Positions 13,601-25,255 of a stretch of DNA of 64,000 bases are shown here, piece after piece. Every line of letters begins with the position of its first letter. Position 1 is the stretch's first letter. The notes beneath the pieces are model-generated. The model was not told the DNA's origin. It saw only the letters and a list, made by a program, of their open reading frames with translations, and did no database searches. This DNA comes from Tanytarsus gracilentus (lineage: Eukaryota; Arthropoda; Insecta; Diptera; Chironomidae): assembly GCA_038502055.1 (NCBI GenBank), contig JAXRKN010000039.1, positions 4,402,001-4,466,000 on the forward strand. The letters are read 5' to 3'. Both the position numbers and the translations under genes were made by a program.

Positions 13601-16600
13601 TGCAACCGCCGCGGTTGAGACTCAAATTTCCATTAAATGGTTCAATCCAGCCGGCCGACGATCCCATCCAGCCATGAGTGAAGAGAGCAAATTTTCCGGT
13701 TACATCACAGCCTTGCGATGATAATGGCGTGTCAAATGTCGAGACAAAAGATTCTCCCGTGTCACTGTTTAAAGCTGTAAATTTTATATTTTCCTCATAT
13801 TCATCGGCGAAAATTGGATTCAAGTAGAAAGTTAATGCGAAAATTACGGTGTTATAATATTTCATAACTTTTAAGTTGAAGAAACTTTAAGAACTAAATT
13901 GCGACAATTTTCAAACCGCGCATTTTATTGAACATCGTTATCACAAGTCTATTTCCATTTTTCACTTAATTGAAAAACCGTGAAACCCATTTGAATGAAA
14001 AATTGTCAAACTAAAACTCATTATTTTATTTGTTTACAATGAAATTCCTGGAATTTTAACAAATTTTAATTCACATGCAATTATGAAAGTTATTTTTATC
14101 ATTAATTGCGTTATTAACCTCAAAAAATTATTATTTAATTTAATTCTTGCGTTGACAATAATTTCACAGCAAAAGAAATTCTTTCTCGCATTTCTAAGCA
14201 TAATTATTTGACTGGATTTGTCTGACTCGGACAAAAGGGAGGTGTTTAAAGAGATTTAGATGCCACAAGATGAAATTCCGAAAATGGAAAGTAAAAGTAA
14301 ATTAATTGCATGGCGGTCAATGTTTGACTCTAAGGTGCTGAGAAAATTTATAACAGAAGCTTAATAATACCTGCCGGCATGCCGACCACCAAAAGCTTTT
14401 GGCATTTCACTTTTTTCTCAGATTCACGGCAATTAAAGCGCAAAACGCAAAATGCAGATTGTCATTATTTCGCTTAGAAAGTTAACAACAAAAGTTTTGA
14501 ATCAAAATATCTCAATGAGAAATATTACACAATTGAAAAAATATCACTCGCGCATTAAACGGATTTTTTCGCTATTTTTTGAAATGCGCTTTGTAAAAAA
14601 TCCAGGAATTTTAAAATGGTGTGAAATAAAATCGAAAAAAGACTTTCTGACTTTTATCGTCACTCTTTTGATATCGCTAAAATTTATTTACAACGTTTGT
14701 GTTTCGGGGAGGCAGAAAATAATTCATGAATGAATAATGGAGCTGTTTTTTTATACTGTAATACACTTCACATTGTCAATTACTTATTAATCCGTGTCGC
14801 ATGTTGTTGATTTTTTTTCTGCTGTTTGCACACACAACATACTCAATGTACTTAGTTTGATTTGTCGAGTGGATTACTCACTTTTATGCAATATATATTT
14901 TTAAAGCGTGCAATGGTCAGCAATTGAAAAAATTTCCTTCTTATTTGCGATTACGATCGATCGATGTGAGAGAACATACGACTTCTATTAAATTAATGCC
15001 ATGTGAAGGTCTTGTCATAATCCTTCAATGTCCACTCCTTCAATGTGTCACTTCTATTTGTGTAAAATTAAGTGATGAACGCTTATTGACCTTTTCGAAA
15101 TGGGTTGAAGAATAGCTCTAATGATGGGCGTATGGTGAAAAAAAGTTATTCAACATTTTGTCTGGCAAAATCAAACAAAGTCTATCATTTAGCGTTAACA
15201 TATATGTGTAATGAGTTAGGGTGGGCGTTGTGAGAAATTATGCAATGAAAATTGCTCAATTAAAGGGTAAAGTTCAGTCTAACTATTTTTATTAAGTTCT
15301 CTTCATCTAGGTCAAAATAGTTTTCAATAAATCACAATTTCCTTCTCAAATTTATGATCTTTCTCTTTTCAATGCAATCTAAATTTTTCATTCTTCACTC
15401 GCCATTCACCCGACAAATTCCGCTCGAACGGAAAAAAAGTTCATCATCGTATGTAGTTCAAGTTACAGCCAATCAATCAAGTACCAACAATTGCTTCTTT
15501 TAACATCTGAAAATATATTTCTCATTCTCACCTATTGTGTATCAGCAAAAAGAAATGTAATTGGAACGCGGTAAATTGTGGAAGTATGTAAATATTGATT
15601 TACGGCGGAAAAAAAGAGAAGCGTCATTGATTTTCCATTCAAATGCACTTGATTATTTTAGAATTTTACACACTCGACAAAATGCGAGTTATTTTCCCAT
15701 CCCAAAAAAAAGTGTGCATGCACTTGTGTGAGTTTCACCTGTCGAAATTTATTTTTCATTTCGTCACTCTCTCTTTATTCTTAATTATTTATTAACTTCT
15801 ATGTATACGCTCGACAATTCAGTTCCAACCTATATTTTTTACTCTCTTTCTCTCATGCGTTCGAGTTCATTAAGTTTGCAGTTCTATTTTGTTCTCGTAC
15901 GTGCACTATTCACCAAATTTTCATGTCGTACACAATGCATTTCATTTTTCATTGTAGGAAATGATAAATGTTGAACTTGGCAACAATGTACTTGTTCTGT
16001 TCTAGTGCACATAAAATTCTTTTATCACTCGCTTCAATAAATTTTGAAAAATCATTTGTTTGCGGTAGTGTGCTACGATCTTCAATGAAGGCAATTCAGT
16101 TTTTATGATTGTAATAAAAAAATAAGAATTTTCTTTAATTAATCTTCAATCTCAATGGTGATTAAATTATTACCGAGGATTAATAAAAAGTTTTGAAATC
16201 GGACACTTTGAAAAACTGTGCATCAATAGATGGACATAAAAGAGCAGATAAGAGCGCATCGCAACCCACCAACGATGAACAATCAAAAGGGAATCAACGG
16301 CTCTCACTATCTTTCTCTTAGAATTCATCGTGCACTTCCAAGTAACTCGCGATGATTCTACAAACACATAAAACCGCATTCTCTTTCTTTCTCTCCAACC
16401 AAAAACCTGTTAATCATGAGCCAATCATGACTAAGCCTTATAAAGCGAAGCCACAAGCTGAGCGGGAGTTTGAGAAAAATTATGAAAAAATGATCAGCAC
16501 TTCTTAGAACTCATTGTGATCTTGCCATTTGAGCTTAATTTAAATACAATTGCGTGTTCAATCGAGAATTCTAATTTGCGCCTCACCTCGAAAAAATTTA

Positions 16601-19600
16601 CAAGTTAGACTTGAAGTTTTTTATTTTTGAAAATTTAACGGTTTTTAAAAATTTAAATTTTTTAATATTCCAACCCTCTTTTAAAATTTTATATTGATTT
16701 CACACGTTTATTTTAAATTCGTCACTCGCCGGTCCCTCTTTGTGCATTTTTGTCTTTCTTCATTGCGGTTTGTGTAAGCACTCGAGACGTCGAGTCGCAA
16801 GAAGAAAAAAACAATAATTACTTATGTGCGCACAAATGAGACAAAATTCGTGCATAACATCATCAAGTAACTCTCGGAGTGAGAGGTAGAAGAAGTGAAA
16901 ATTATTACATCATCGCTCATCCACTTCTTAAACTCATTTCGTGTACTTTTAACAATTTTTAAAAGTGTGTTACGGTCTAATAATGTAACAATTGATTGGC
17001 GGAAAGATAATTTATAGACTCATTAATGAGAGAATTGTTTTCTAATTCTGTAAAGCAACACGAAACAATTCTCACAAACACGTGTGGGTGTTCAAAACAA
17101 ATTCAACTCGAGAACAATTGCGTCAGTTTTTTTGGGTGCATTAAGATGAAGTTAATTTCATAATTTTTTTGAGAGCACTTAAAATTTTTAATGAAATCGA
17201 AAGTAATTAAATTAAATCGTTGTTTGGAACTGAAAATAAATTAATATGTTGTAATTTCAAAACGATGAGTTTTGGATGTGAAATAATTTTAAATTTGATT
17301 TCCTCAAAATAAATTTAATAAATATTTTCAAGGAAATAGAAACTCATTTAAAAATTATTTTTATACATTAAGAAATTAATAAATTTACACCCAAGTTTCT
17401 CCCCCTGATATTTTCAAAAATTGAGTTACTCAATAAATCTCTAAATAATTTTTTCTCGAGCATAAACCTTTCACTCAATCACTCACTCACACTACAATTA
17501 TTTAAATTATTTTCTCTAATTTTTTACAGGCGGCGAGCTTTTGTCGCAGACTTATATGAGACATGAACTAATTGTGACAGTGCAAAAAGAAGGCATTACG
17601 ATTGCCTTAAATCATCCGCAACAAAATCGAGTGGATGCTAGAATACCGGCACGACTTCTCGACAATCAATGGCACACCATTCAGTTCATCTATCGTATGA
17701 ATACTCTTAATCTGATTGTTGATCGTAATACAGTTGTCATCGCTAATTCGACATTCAATCGAGAGCTTTTAAGCGATCAAGAGATTAAGAATGAAGCGGC
17801 CGTGTTGATTTTGGGCCGTCAGTACTCCGGATGTCTTCTCCACGGTCCGGGACTTATGTTCAATAATAGCGAGATTACAGCGGAAGGTGTTGTCTTCGGC
17901 TCATGTCCATTGGCACCCGGTCAATGTAATCCAGACCATGACATTCTCATTCGTGAGCCACACGATCACTGCGTGAACTTGCCATGTCTTCATGGTCAGT
18001 GTATATCACGAATTGATGCCTACGAGTGTCACTGTCCAGCTCGATATGGCGGCAGAAATTGTGAGAAAGATTTAGGCTCGCCATGCGATAAGTCACCGTC
18101 ACCATGCAAGAATAACGGCGAATGTGAGGAAGATCGAGGTGGAAATTTCAAATGCATTTGTTCACACGAGTTTACTGGAAAATTCTGTGAAGTTCACATC
18201 GAGTCGCATCCATTGTGCGATAAGAATCCATGTCATAACAATGGCACCTGCCGAGTTCCGCAGAGTTCAACACCGAAGTGGGAATGCCTCTGTCCCGAGG
18301 GCTTCACTGGAAGCCGATGTGAGATAAATTACAATGACTGCGATTCACAGCCGTGTCAAAATGGCGGTCGATGTATCGATGAAATTGGTGGATTCTCATG
18401 TGATTGCAAAGAGACGGGATACATGGGTGCGTTGTGTCAGAAAAATATTGACGAATGTGCTAAAAGTCCATGTCAAAATGGTGGCATTTGTTTCGACAAT
18501 TATGGATCGTATACGTGCGAATGTCCCGCTGGCTTCGGAGGCGAAAATTGCGATCAACTTTTCAATGAGTGCAATGATCAAGAAAAAGGTGAGTTCTTAC
18601 ACGAGAGTCCGTCCATTGTGGGCTAGTTAGTGCGGGTCATTAGAAGTGACCTTCATTATGCTTTGTGGTGTTCGCTTGGTAATTTATTTTACTTTTTTCT
18701 CAAGAGATGAACACTGAAATTTTAAATTTCTATATAGTTAAGTCTCAGTGTCCATTGCTTGAAAACGCTAGAATTTATTTTCACCATATAAACTCAACAA
18801 CCATCATCATTAACACATTAGACGCGCTTCATGTATCGAGTGAATGAGAGAAACGTGATTATGCATTTGATTCGTTTTCTACCTTCACAATTGCACAAAT
18901 TGTTGCTCTCGAAAGATTTTCATAAAAAATTCATGCTATCAAGACTCGAAATTATAATTTTGTGGTATTTATCATTAGAGTGAAATTGATATTTAAATGC
19001 GTGTGTGATAAATTGCATCATGAAAGTTTTCTTAATTCACACCAAAATGTAAATTTATGAGAGAGAGTTTTGTGCGAAGTGAGAGTGCCGCTAAATTTGG
19101 AGTGCATTAAATCAAATTAATTAAAGGTCGTGAAACTTAAATTATCTTTGAATGTTTTTGAATGACTAACACGTTTTTAGAAAAAATTATATTATGCAAA
19201 ATTTTGTGAGATCGCTTTTTTTAATTTATTTTATTTTTGTACATAATTTTTGTCTGTATTGAAAGTAGTCGGACATTGTGTCACGTCGAAAAAACCGAAA
19301 TCGGCAAGAACAAATGCATGCTCAAGCTATTGCTTTAATGGTGCCACTTGCATAGGAAAGGAAACGAACGTTACTTGTTTGTGTCCTACAGGTTTTGGAG
19401 GTTTGGAACAATTTTCAAAATTTATACTTTGCACTTGAAATTGTGTTGACTGATTTTCGAAGGTCATCCGACACACACTCGAAAATGATTAAGTTAAAGC
19501 AGTTTTTTATAAATTTAACTTTTCTATAAATAGGAAATCGATGTGAAACGCCGATAGCACTCGCTTATCAAGATCAAGAATGTCCACAATGCCTCAATGG

Positions 19601-22600
19601 TGGCTCTTGCATACCAAACTCGAACGACTGTATTTGTCTCGATGGATTTGATGGCAAAACTTGCGAAATTGTTCAACGAAGTGATTGTGTTGAGGGAAAT
19701 TGTGCGTGTTCATCGAATCCATGTCCTGCAAATGCGACATGTCATCCGCGAGTCGGAACCGCTGGAGAATACGATTGTGAATGTCAAAAAGGCTATCAAG
19801 GCGACGACTGTGAGGACATTAATGAATGTGAAATTAATAAAGAAATTTGCGGCAATGGAATTTGCATAAACACGCAAGGATCTTACGATTGCTTTTGTCG
19901 GCCCGGCTACTCAGGACATAACTGCATGATTAATGTTGACGAATGTCTTTCGGGTCCTTGCAAAAATGGCGCATCCTGTACTGACCTAATTAATGACTTC
20001 CAGTGCACTTGTGCTCCTGGCTATAAAGGAAAAGATTGCTCAATAAATATCGATGAATGTGCATCGAATCCTTGCTCAAAGGGATCAACTTGCATCGATT
20101 TAATCGCCAATTGTGAGTTTAATTATTTATTTTTTACATATCTAATCTTAATCATTTAGATTCGTGCGTTTGCATTACTGGAATGACTGGAAGAAATTGT
20201 GAAATCGACATTGATGATTGTGAGAGTCAACCGTGCCTTCATTCAGGTGTTTGCATGGATCAACTCGGAGGTTTTAAATGTGACTGTACAGACACTGGAT
20301 TTACTGGTGCTGTTTGTCAGCTAAACATCAACGAATGTGAATCGAATCCATGCACAAATGGTGCAACATGTCAAGATATGATCAATGACTATGAGTGTCA
20401 CTGTAATTCCGGATATGAGGGAAAAAATTGTGAGAAAGACATCAACGAGTGTGAACCTAATCCCTGTCAATATCACAGCTTATGTCTCGAAAAATCAAAT
20501 CAAACTCTTTACAGTCTTCCGCAAGCCGACAAGACAACATTGCCTGCGATATTTGGAAAAAAGTTTAGCTTTGAAAATGCGAGTGGATATGAGTGCTTTT
20601 GTGTGCCAGGAACAAAAGGAAGAAATTGTGAAATTAACATCGATGAATGTGCGTCGAATCCTTGCAGTAAATATGGAACTTGTGTTGATGGAGTTGGAAG
20701 TTACTCGTGTGAATGTGAGCCGGGTTTCCAAGGCGTGCATTGTGAGGTAAGAAATTATTTAAAATTTCTTTTGACCAACCTTTAAATGATTAATTTTAAC
20801 AGGAGGACATCAATGAGTGTCTTATGAAGCCATGTCAGTTCGGAACTTGCATTGACGGTCGCAATAATTACATGTGTGATTGTGACGCCGGATATGGTGG
20901 GAAAAATTGCTCAGTCGAATTGACCGGTTGCAGTGAGTCACCATGTAAAAATAGTGGATCTTGCATTCCATACTTGGACCTTGAAGATGAGTCTCAGCAT
21001 CTATTTAACTGCACATGTAACTTTGGATATCATGGCGAGACTTGTGAAACTGTCAGTACAATGTCTTTAGTTGCTGAAAGTTTAATAACGGTGAAGACAG
21101 ATCGAGAGGAAGGTTATGACATTCAGCTTAGATTTAGAACGACTTTGCCGAATGGTGTACTCGCGTTCGGCACAACTGCTGATAGTGCAACCAGCTACAT
21201 ATTAGAACTGGTGAATGGCCGTCTAAATCTTCACTCATCGCTGCTCAATAAGTGGGAGGGAGTTTTTATTGGAAGTCGATTGAACGACAGCAAATGGCAT
21301 AAAGTTTTTGTAGCCATCAATTCTTCACATTTGGTTTTATCCGCCAACGATGAACAGACAATTTATCCAATTAATTTCAATTATGAAGGAACAAATGCGA
21401 GTCATGTTAGCTTCCCAGTGACATATCTCGGCGGATACGTAAACACACCATTTTATCTTCGACATCTAACTAACCACGTGACACCGACTGCCTTTATTGG
21501 TTGCATGGAAGATGTTGTGATCAATCAAAAGTGGGTTCTACCGAATCAAAGAGAACTCGATGAATTTGTGACCTTAAAGGAAATCGAAATTGGATGTAAA
21601 CGTGACGAACAGTGTGAACCAAATCCCTGTCACGGGAAAGGTCAATGTACTGATTTATGGTACAAATTTTCATGTGAATGTCAAAGACCTTACTTGGCAC
21701 CGACTTGCAAGTACAGCATCGTGGCTGCAACCTTTGGCCATGAGAACACAACAAAATCTGCAGTTTTTGTAAATGTCACTGATATGGCACGACGAGCTAT
21801 CCGATCCGTGCTCGATATTTCCATGTTCATCCGAACTCGTCAACCGACTGGTCAAATTTTCTATCTCGGCTCCGATCCACTGCAGCCATACCCCAACGGC
21901 GAACCACGTGAACAAACTTCAATCTCTGCCACTCTCTCAAAGGGAGAACTCATTGTTAATATGAAATTTAATGGAACGCCTGAGAGCTACGCAGTGGGTG
22001 GCAAGCAGCTTGATGATGGATTTCAAACACTCATTGAAGTCATTAGAAATTCCACGTTGGTTCAAGTCAAACTCAATGGAACTGAATATTTTAGAAAAAC
22101 ACTCTCGACAACTGGTCAATTGAATGCTCAAGTTTTATATCTCGGTGCACCAGCACCATTAGTCGCAGGTAATTAAAGAGTTTTAGTTTTTAAATAAATT
22201 TAATCATTTAAATATTTTTAATAGCCGACAATTTCGTGGAAGAAAAAGATTATTTCAAAGGAATAATTCAGGATGTTAAAGTCTCGAATGGTTCGCACGA
22301 AATGTCCGTGGAACTTTATCCACTCGATTCTGATCTCGATGAAGAGCTTCAACTTCCACCGCCATTCGGAATTGTTACAATCAGTCGTGACTCAGTTCTT
22401 AAGGGTGAAGTGAGCGATGATTTGTGTCGAAGTATGCCGTGCTTGCATGGTGCCACATGCCAGAACACATGGAATGATTTTGTGTGTGAGTGCACGAAAG
22501 GTTATAAGGCAAAATTATGTCAAGACATTGAATTTTGTGAGCTTCATCAATGCCCTGGAAATGCGACATGTAAAAATCTCGATACTGGCTATGATTGCAT

Positions 22601-24676
22601 AACAAATGTTACATTTAGAGGCAATGAAGATTATCCACTAACCTATCACTTTGTCCAAATTCCCACTGAAGAAAGTGAAAAAGCGAAATCGTATGAGAAA
22701 ATTATTGAAATTTCTTATCGCACGAAATATGGCGGAACTTTGCTGTATGTCGAGGAGGATGAGGAAATGTATTTTGAAATTGCATCCTTCAAAGATCAAC
22801 TCACAATTCACTGGAGATTAAATACGGACCTACCAGATGTCCATCGATTTACGAGAGAAAATACGCAAACCTATGATTGGAATCATCTCTATCTGAGAGT
22901 GTCTGAAAATAAACTTGAAGCCGGCTGGAAGGGATGGGAAATTTTAGATCTTCAACCATCGCTCTCTGTTAACATTGATATGAAAGCTTTTGAGCATCTT
23001 TTCTCTGGAAAATTCCCAATTTCCTTGGGTGGCACTAATCCAGCTAAAAGCAATGCAATTCTCAAAGGACTCAATCTCAAGGGCTCAACCTACAAGGGAT
23101 GCATTGGTGAGGTCAGAATTGGAGATCTCTTGTTACCTTTCTTCCCCTACGATGACATTTATAAAGAAGGAATCGATCCGAGATCTCACTACAGTTTGAA
23201 CAGTTCTAGGCCTGAAGAAGGATGCATTTTGTGCTTCGAGCAGGATTGTCAAAATGGCGGCGCTTGCAAGAGTCCAATGGATCATTATTCGTGTCAGGTG
23301 AGATTTAAGAGAAATTAATTATTCTTCGTCAATATTTAAATATATAAATTTTTAGTGCTTAATTGGATACGAGAAAGACGACTGCTCGCAAAATACCGAT
23401 GAATGTCTCATGTCAGAATGTGCTAATAACTCAACGTGTGTCGATGGCATTGGAATGTACACGTGCACGGTAAAAATTGTTAAATTCAAAGTAAATATTT
23501 AATTTAATAATTTTAAAAATTAGTGTCTCAACGGATATGAGGGACAGTTTTGTGAGAATGAAATTGACGAGTGTGCATCGGAGCCATGCCACAATGGAGG
23601 AAACTGCACGGATTTAATTGCTGACTACAAGTGTGACTGCAGCGAAGAGTATGCTGGAAAACAGTGCGATGTCCTAAGACTTGTGACTTGTGAAAATACG
23701 CCATGCCGATTAGGCTCAACTTGTCAGGATGGACACAGTAAATATTTAATCTTAAAAAAGTCCGTTATATTTTAAATAATTTAAATTTTTGTAGACATCA
23801 CCACGGGAAACAACTTTACTTGTGTTTGTCGTGAAGGCTTCGAGGGTGCTCTATGTGATCATGCCTATTGTCTGATTGAAGCATGTAAAAATGAAGGAAT
23901 TTGTCTGACTGCCGATACACCAGAATGTAGATGTAAGCCAGGATATACTGGAAGGTATTGTGAGGTGAGTTAATTAATAAAATAATTAAAACAATTTGAG
24001 CTAATCAGAATAATTCTCTCTAGACGGACATAAACGAATGCGAATTGCAACCATGTCAAAATAATGGAACATGCCACGACCAAATTGCTGATTATCAGTG
24101 CGACTGCACAGGCACCGGGTTCATGGGAAATAATTGTGAAATCGACATTGATGAGTGCCTGACAGAAAATATTTCATGCGGTGGCTTAGGAACATGCATC
24201 AACACAAAAGGATCGTACAAGTGTCAATGTAATGAGGGAATGTGTGGAACTGATTGCAATCTCACAGATCCATGTCAAGAGCTTGAGGCACCATGTATGA
24301 ATGGTGGACTGTGCATTGAAACTTGCACAACATATCCCGAATATAAGTGTCAGTGTATGGAAGGATTTGGAGGCAAGAATTGTACTGAAGAGGTGAGAAA
24401 ATTTAAATTATTTAAACGAAATTATTTATTGAAAATGAATTTTTTTAGATTCTCATAAGCTCAGGAAGCACCGCCGGTGAAATTGCCATTATAGTGATAC
24501 CAATTCTCATCGGACTTCTTATTATTTGTGGCATCGTGTTTGCAGTATTATTCACGATGGCTAGAAATAAGAGAGCAACTCGAGGCACCTACAGTCCATC
24601 GGCTCAAGAGTACTGTAATCCACGTCTCGAAATGGATAATGTACTCAAACCGCCGCCCGAAGAACGTCTAATATAG
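4626..24676 (+). CDS. crb: Crumbs, apical polarity transmembrane protein (12 later exons plus signal-peptide exon)
   Basis: Type I membrane protein that sets the apical domain of epithelia by binding FERM proteins and the PDZ protein Stardust. Exons: 4626-4689, 12457-12615, 17530-18588, 19266-19400, 19534-20112, 20160-20746, 20803-22168, 22225-23297, 23356-23469, 23524-23737, 23795-23964, 24024-24392, 24449-24676; total 2038 aa, close to the fly length. Exon 1 codes an N-region with basic residues and the start of a hydrophobic core (GIVIV) that continues as VNFCIIFSLISA in exon 2. A laminin-G domain is split over exons 2 and 3; about 28 EGF repeats, many calcium-binding and many with the C-x-S-x-P-C glycosylation motif, are interrupted by three more LamG domains (about 21060-21600, 21715-22330, 22610-23220). 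The tail has a TM helix, RGTYSPSAQEYCNP (FERM-binding) and the C-terminal ERLI PDZ ligand. Exon 1 was found by phase and hydrophobicity matching. Confidence 0.93.
9440..10436 (-). CDS. Secreted pancreatic-lipase-like / phospholipase A1-like protein, copy A
   Basis: Insect neutral lipase of the pancreatic-lipase superfamily, expected to be secreted and to cleave acyl esters of glycerolipids; the substrate cannot be read from sequence. Exons 10436-10333, 10281-9580 and 9524-9440 give 296 aa. A signal peptide is present (MTTRFLLKLCILIAVFEIDA). The catalytic triad is visible: Ser135 in GFSFG, Asp160 in CDPAGPGF, His223 in RSHGLC, so the protein is probably active. The short loops near the active site resemble phospholipases A1 more than vertebrate pancreatic lipase, and there is no PLAT domain. 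The gene lies inside crumbs intron 1 on the opposite strand, 401 bp downstream of copy B on the same strand. The sequence gataaaag at 10536-10529 may serve as TATA box. Confidence 0.9.
10838..11911 (-). CDS. Secreted pancreatic-lipase-like / phospholipase A1-like protein, copy B
   Basis: Close paralogue of copy A. Exons 11911-11799, 11725-11158, 11102-10975 and 10922-10838 give 297 aa. The N-terminus is a signal peptide (core FYLLIALIKINA). The triad is Ser137 in GFSFG, Asp162 in CDPAGPGF and His224 in ASHGLC, so it is probably an active secreted lipase. The first and last introns sit at the same places and phases as in copy A, but B has one extra 55-bp intron directly after SHGLC. The last exon (YFGDVFIPTSRYPPWNV) is nearly the same as that of A. 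Upstream is a good TATA-Inr pair, given separately. It lies antisense in crumbs intron 1, about 550 bp before crumbs exon 2. Confidence 0.9.
11932..11964 (-). promoter_or_regulatory. Core promoter of lipase copy B (TATA-like plus initiator)
   Basis: Reading the minus strand, GATAAAAG lies at 11964-11957 and the insect initiator TCAGT at 11936-11932; the T of the TATA element is 28 bp from the initiator A. The predicted 5' UTR is then about 23 nt. Copies A and C have similar but weaker layouts (GATAAAAG at 10536-10529; AATAAAAT at 13929-13922 with TTAGT about 30 bp on). Confidence 0.5.
12720..13865 (-). CDS. Secreted pancreatic-lipase-like protein, copy C (divergent)
   Basis: Third lipase, antisense in crumbs intron 2. 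Exons 13865-13454, 13403-13329, 13273-12907 and 12822-12720 give 318 aa. A signal peptide is present (core TVIFALTFYLNPIFA). The triad is Ser140 in GFSYG, Asp165 in TCDMAGPGF and His239 in NSHSLC. Unlike A and B it has no intron after the signal exon; instead two introns split the gene at the nucleophile elbow (MFG/FSYG) and just before the catalytic Asp. Only the last intron is shared. It carries an insert with extra cysteines before the active-site His and a longer C-terminal tail rich in Asp/Asn. It ends about 105 bp from crumbs exon 2. Probably active, but likely functionally diverged. Confidence 0.87.
13866..17529 (+). other. crb: Rest of crumbs intron 2, no gene seen
   Basis: Noncoding AT-rich DNA upstream of lipase C and before crumbs exon 3. 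Two short ORFs (14034-14234 minus, 14452-14733 plus) have no recognisable domain and biased composition. A perfect TTCNNNGAA (STAT-type) sequence lies at 14045-14053. Nothing else is supportable; enhancers of crumbs are possible here. Confidence 0.5.
18589..19265 (+). other. crb: Crumbs intron 3 (677 bp)
   Basis: Intron between exons ending 18588 and starting 19266. No ORF or RNA gene seen. It is the only intron over 100 bp in the 3' two thirds of the gene besides the 133-bp one that follows; the others are 46-65 bp. Confidence 0.8.
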
Positions 24677-25255
24677 AAATCGTTATTTATGAATGAAATA
24701 ATTTAATTTGCATGAATGAGTGAGAGAGAAACATGAGTAAGTGCCTTAGATGATGCCTGCCTGTATGTGTTATATGACATAGATTTTATGTGATACAAAA
24801 TTAGATAATTGAAAAAATTATTTTTGTCTCGTTAAGGAGGAAAAATTTGTACTTTGAATGACTATCGACTCGATAAAAATTGATAAGCAATTAAGAAATT
24901 TAGGATTAGGAAAACTTTAAAAAGAAAACATCACAAAGTAAAAATGTTGCATTGAATTATGTGCAAAGAAAAATTATTAAAAAGTATTATGAGTTACTCT
25001 AAATCATAACACGTGAGAGATTTTGACAATTCCTAAGCAATTTTACCGTCCCGCAATTTTTATAATGAATGAGAATGAACAATTTTATAAATTTTAGGAT
25101 CTAATTAGCGTTAATACCACTTAGATAGATATTGTTAATACGAAAAGGAAATAAATCATGTGGCATTTTCTTAACAAGAGAGAGCTCAAAAGCTTTAAGA
25201 GTAAAAAAATGTAGGAAAATAAATTTTAATGTTCTTTTAAAAGAGATAACAAATC
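24677..25255. other. Convergent gap: crumbs 3' UTR and Ku70 3' end
   Basis: The stop codons of crumbs and Ku70 face each other with 579 bp between. A poly(A) signal AATAAA for crumbs is at 25150-25155. No further gene. Confidence 0.6.

Noticed and set aside
14034..14733. Two short ORFs (minus 14034-14234 and plus 14452-14733) beside lipase C, both with a VKxPGI motif
   Set aside because: The shared motif comes from the near-palindromic TCCAGGAATTT string; there is no domain, signal peptide or coding composition.
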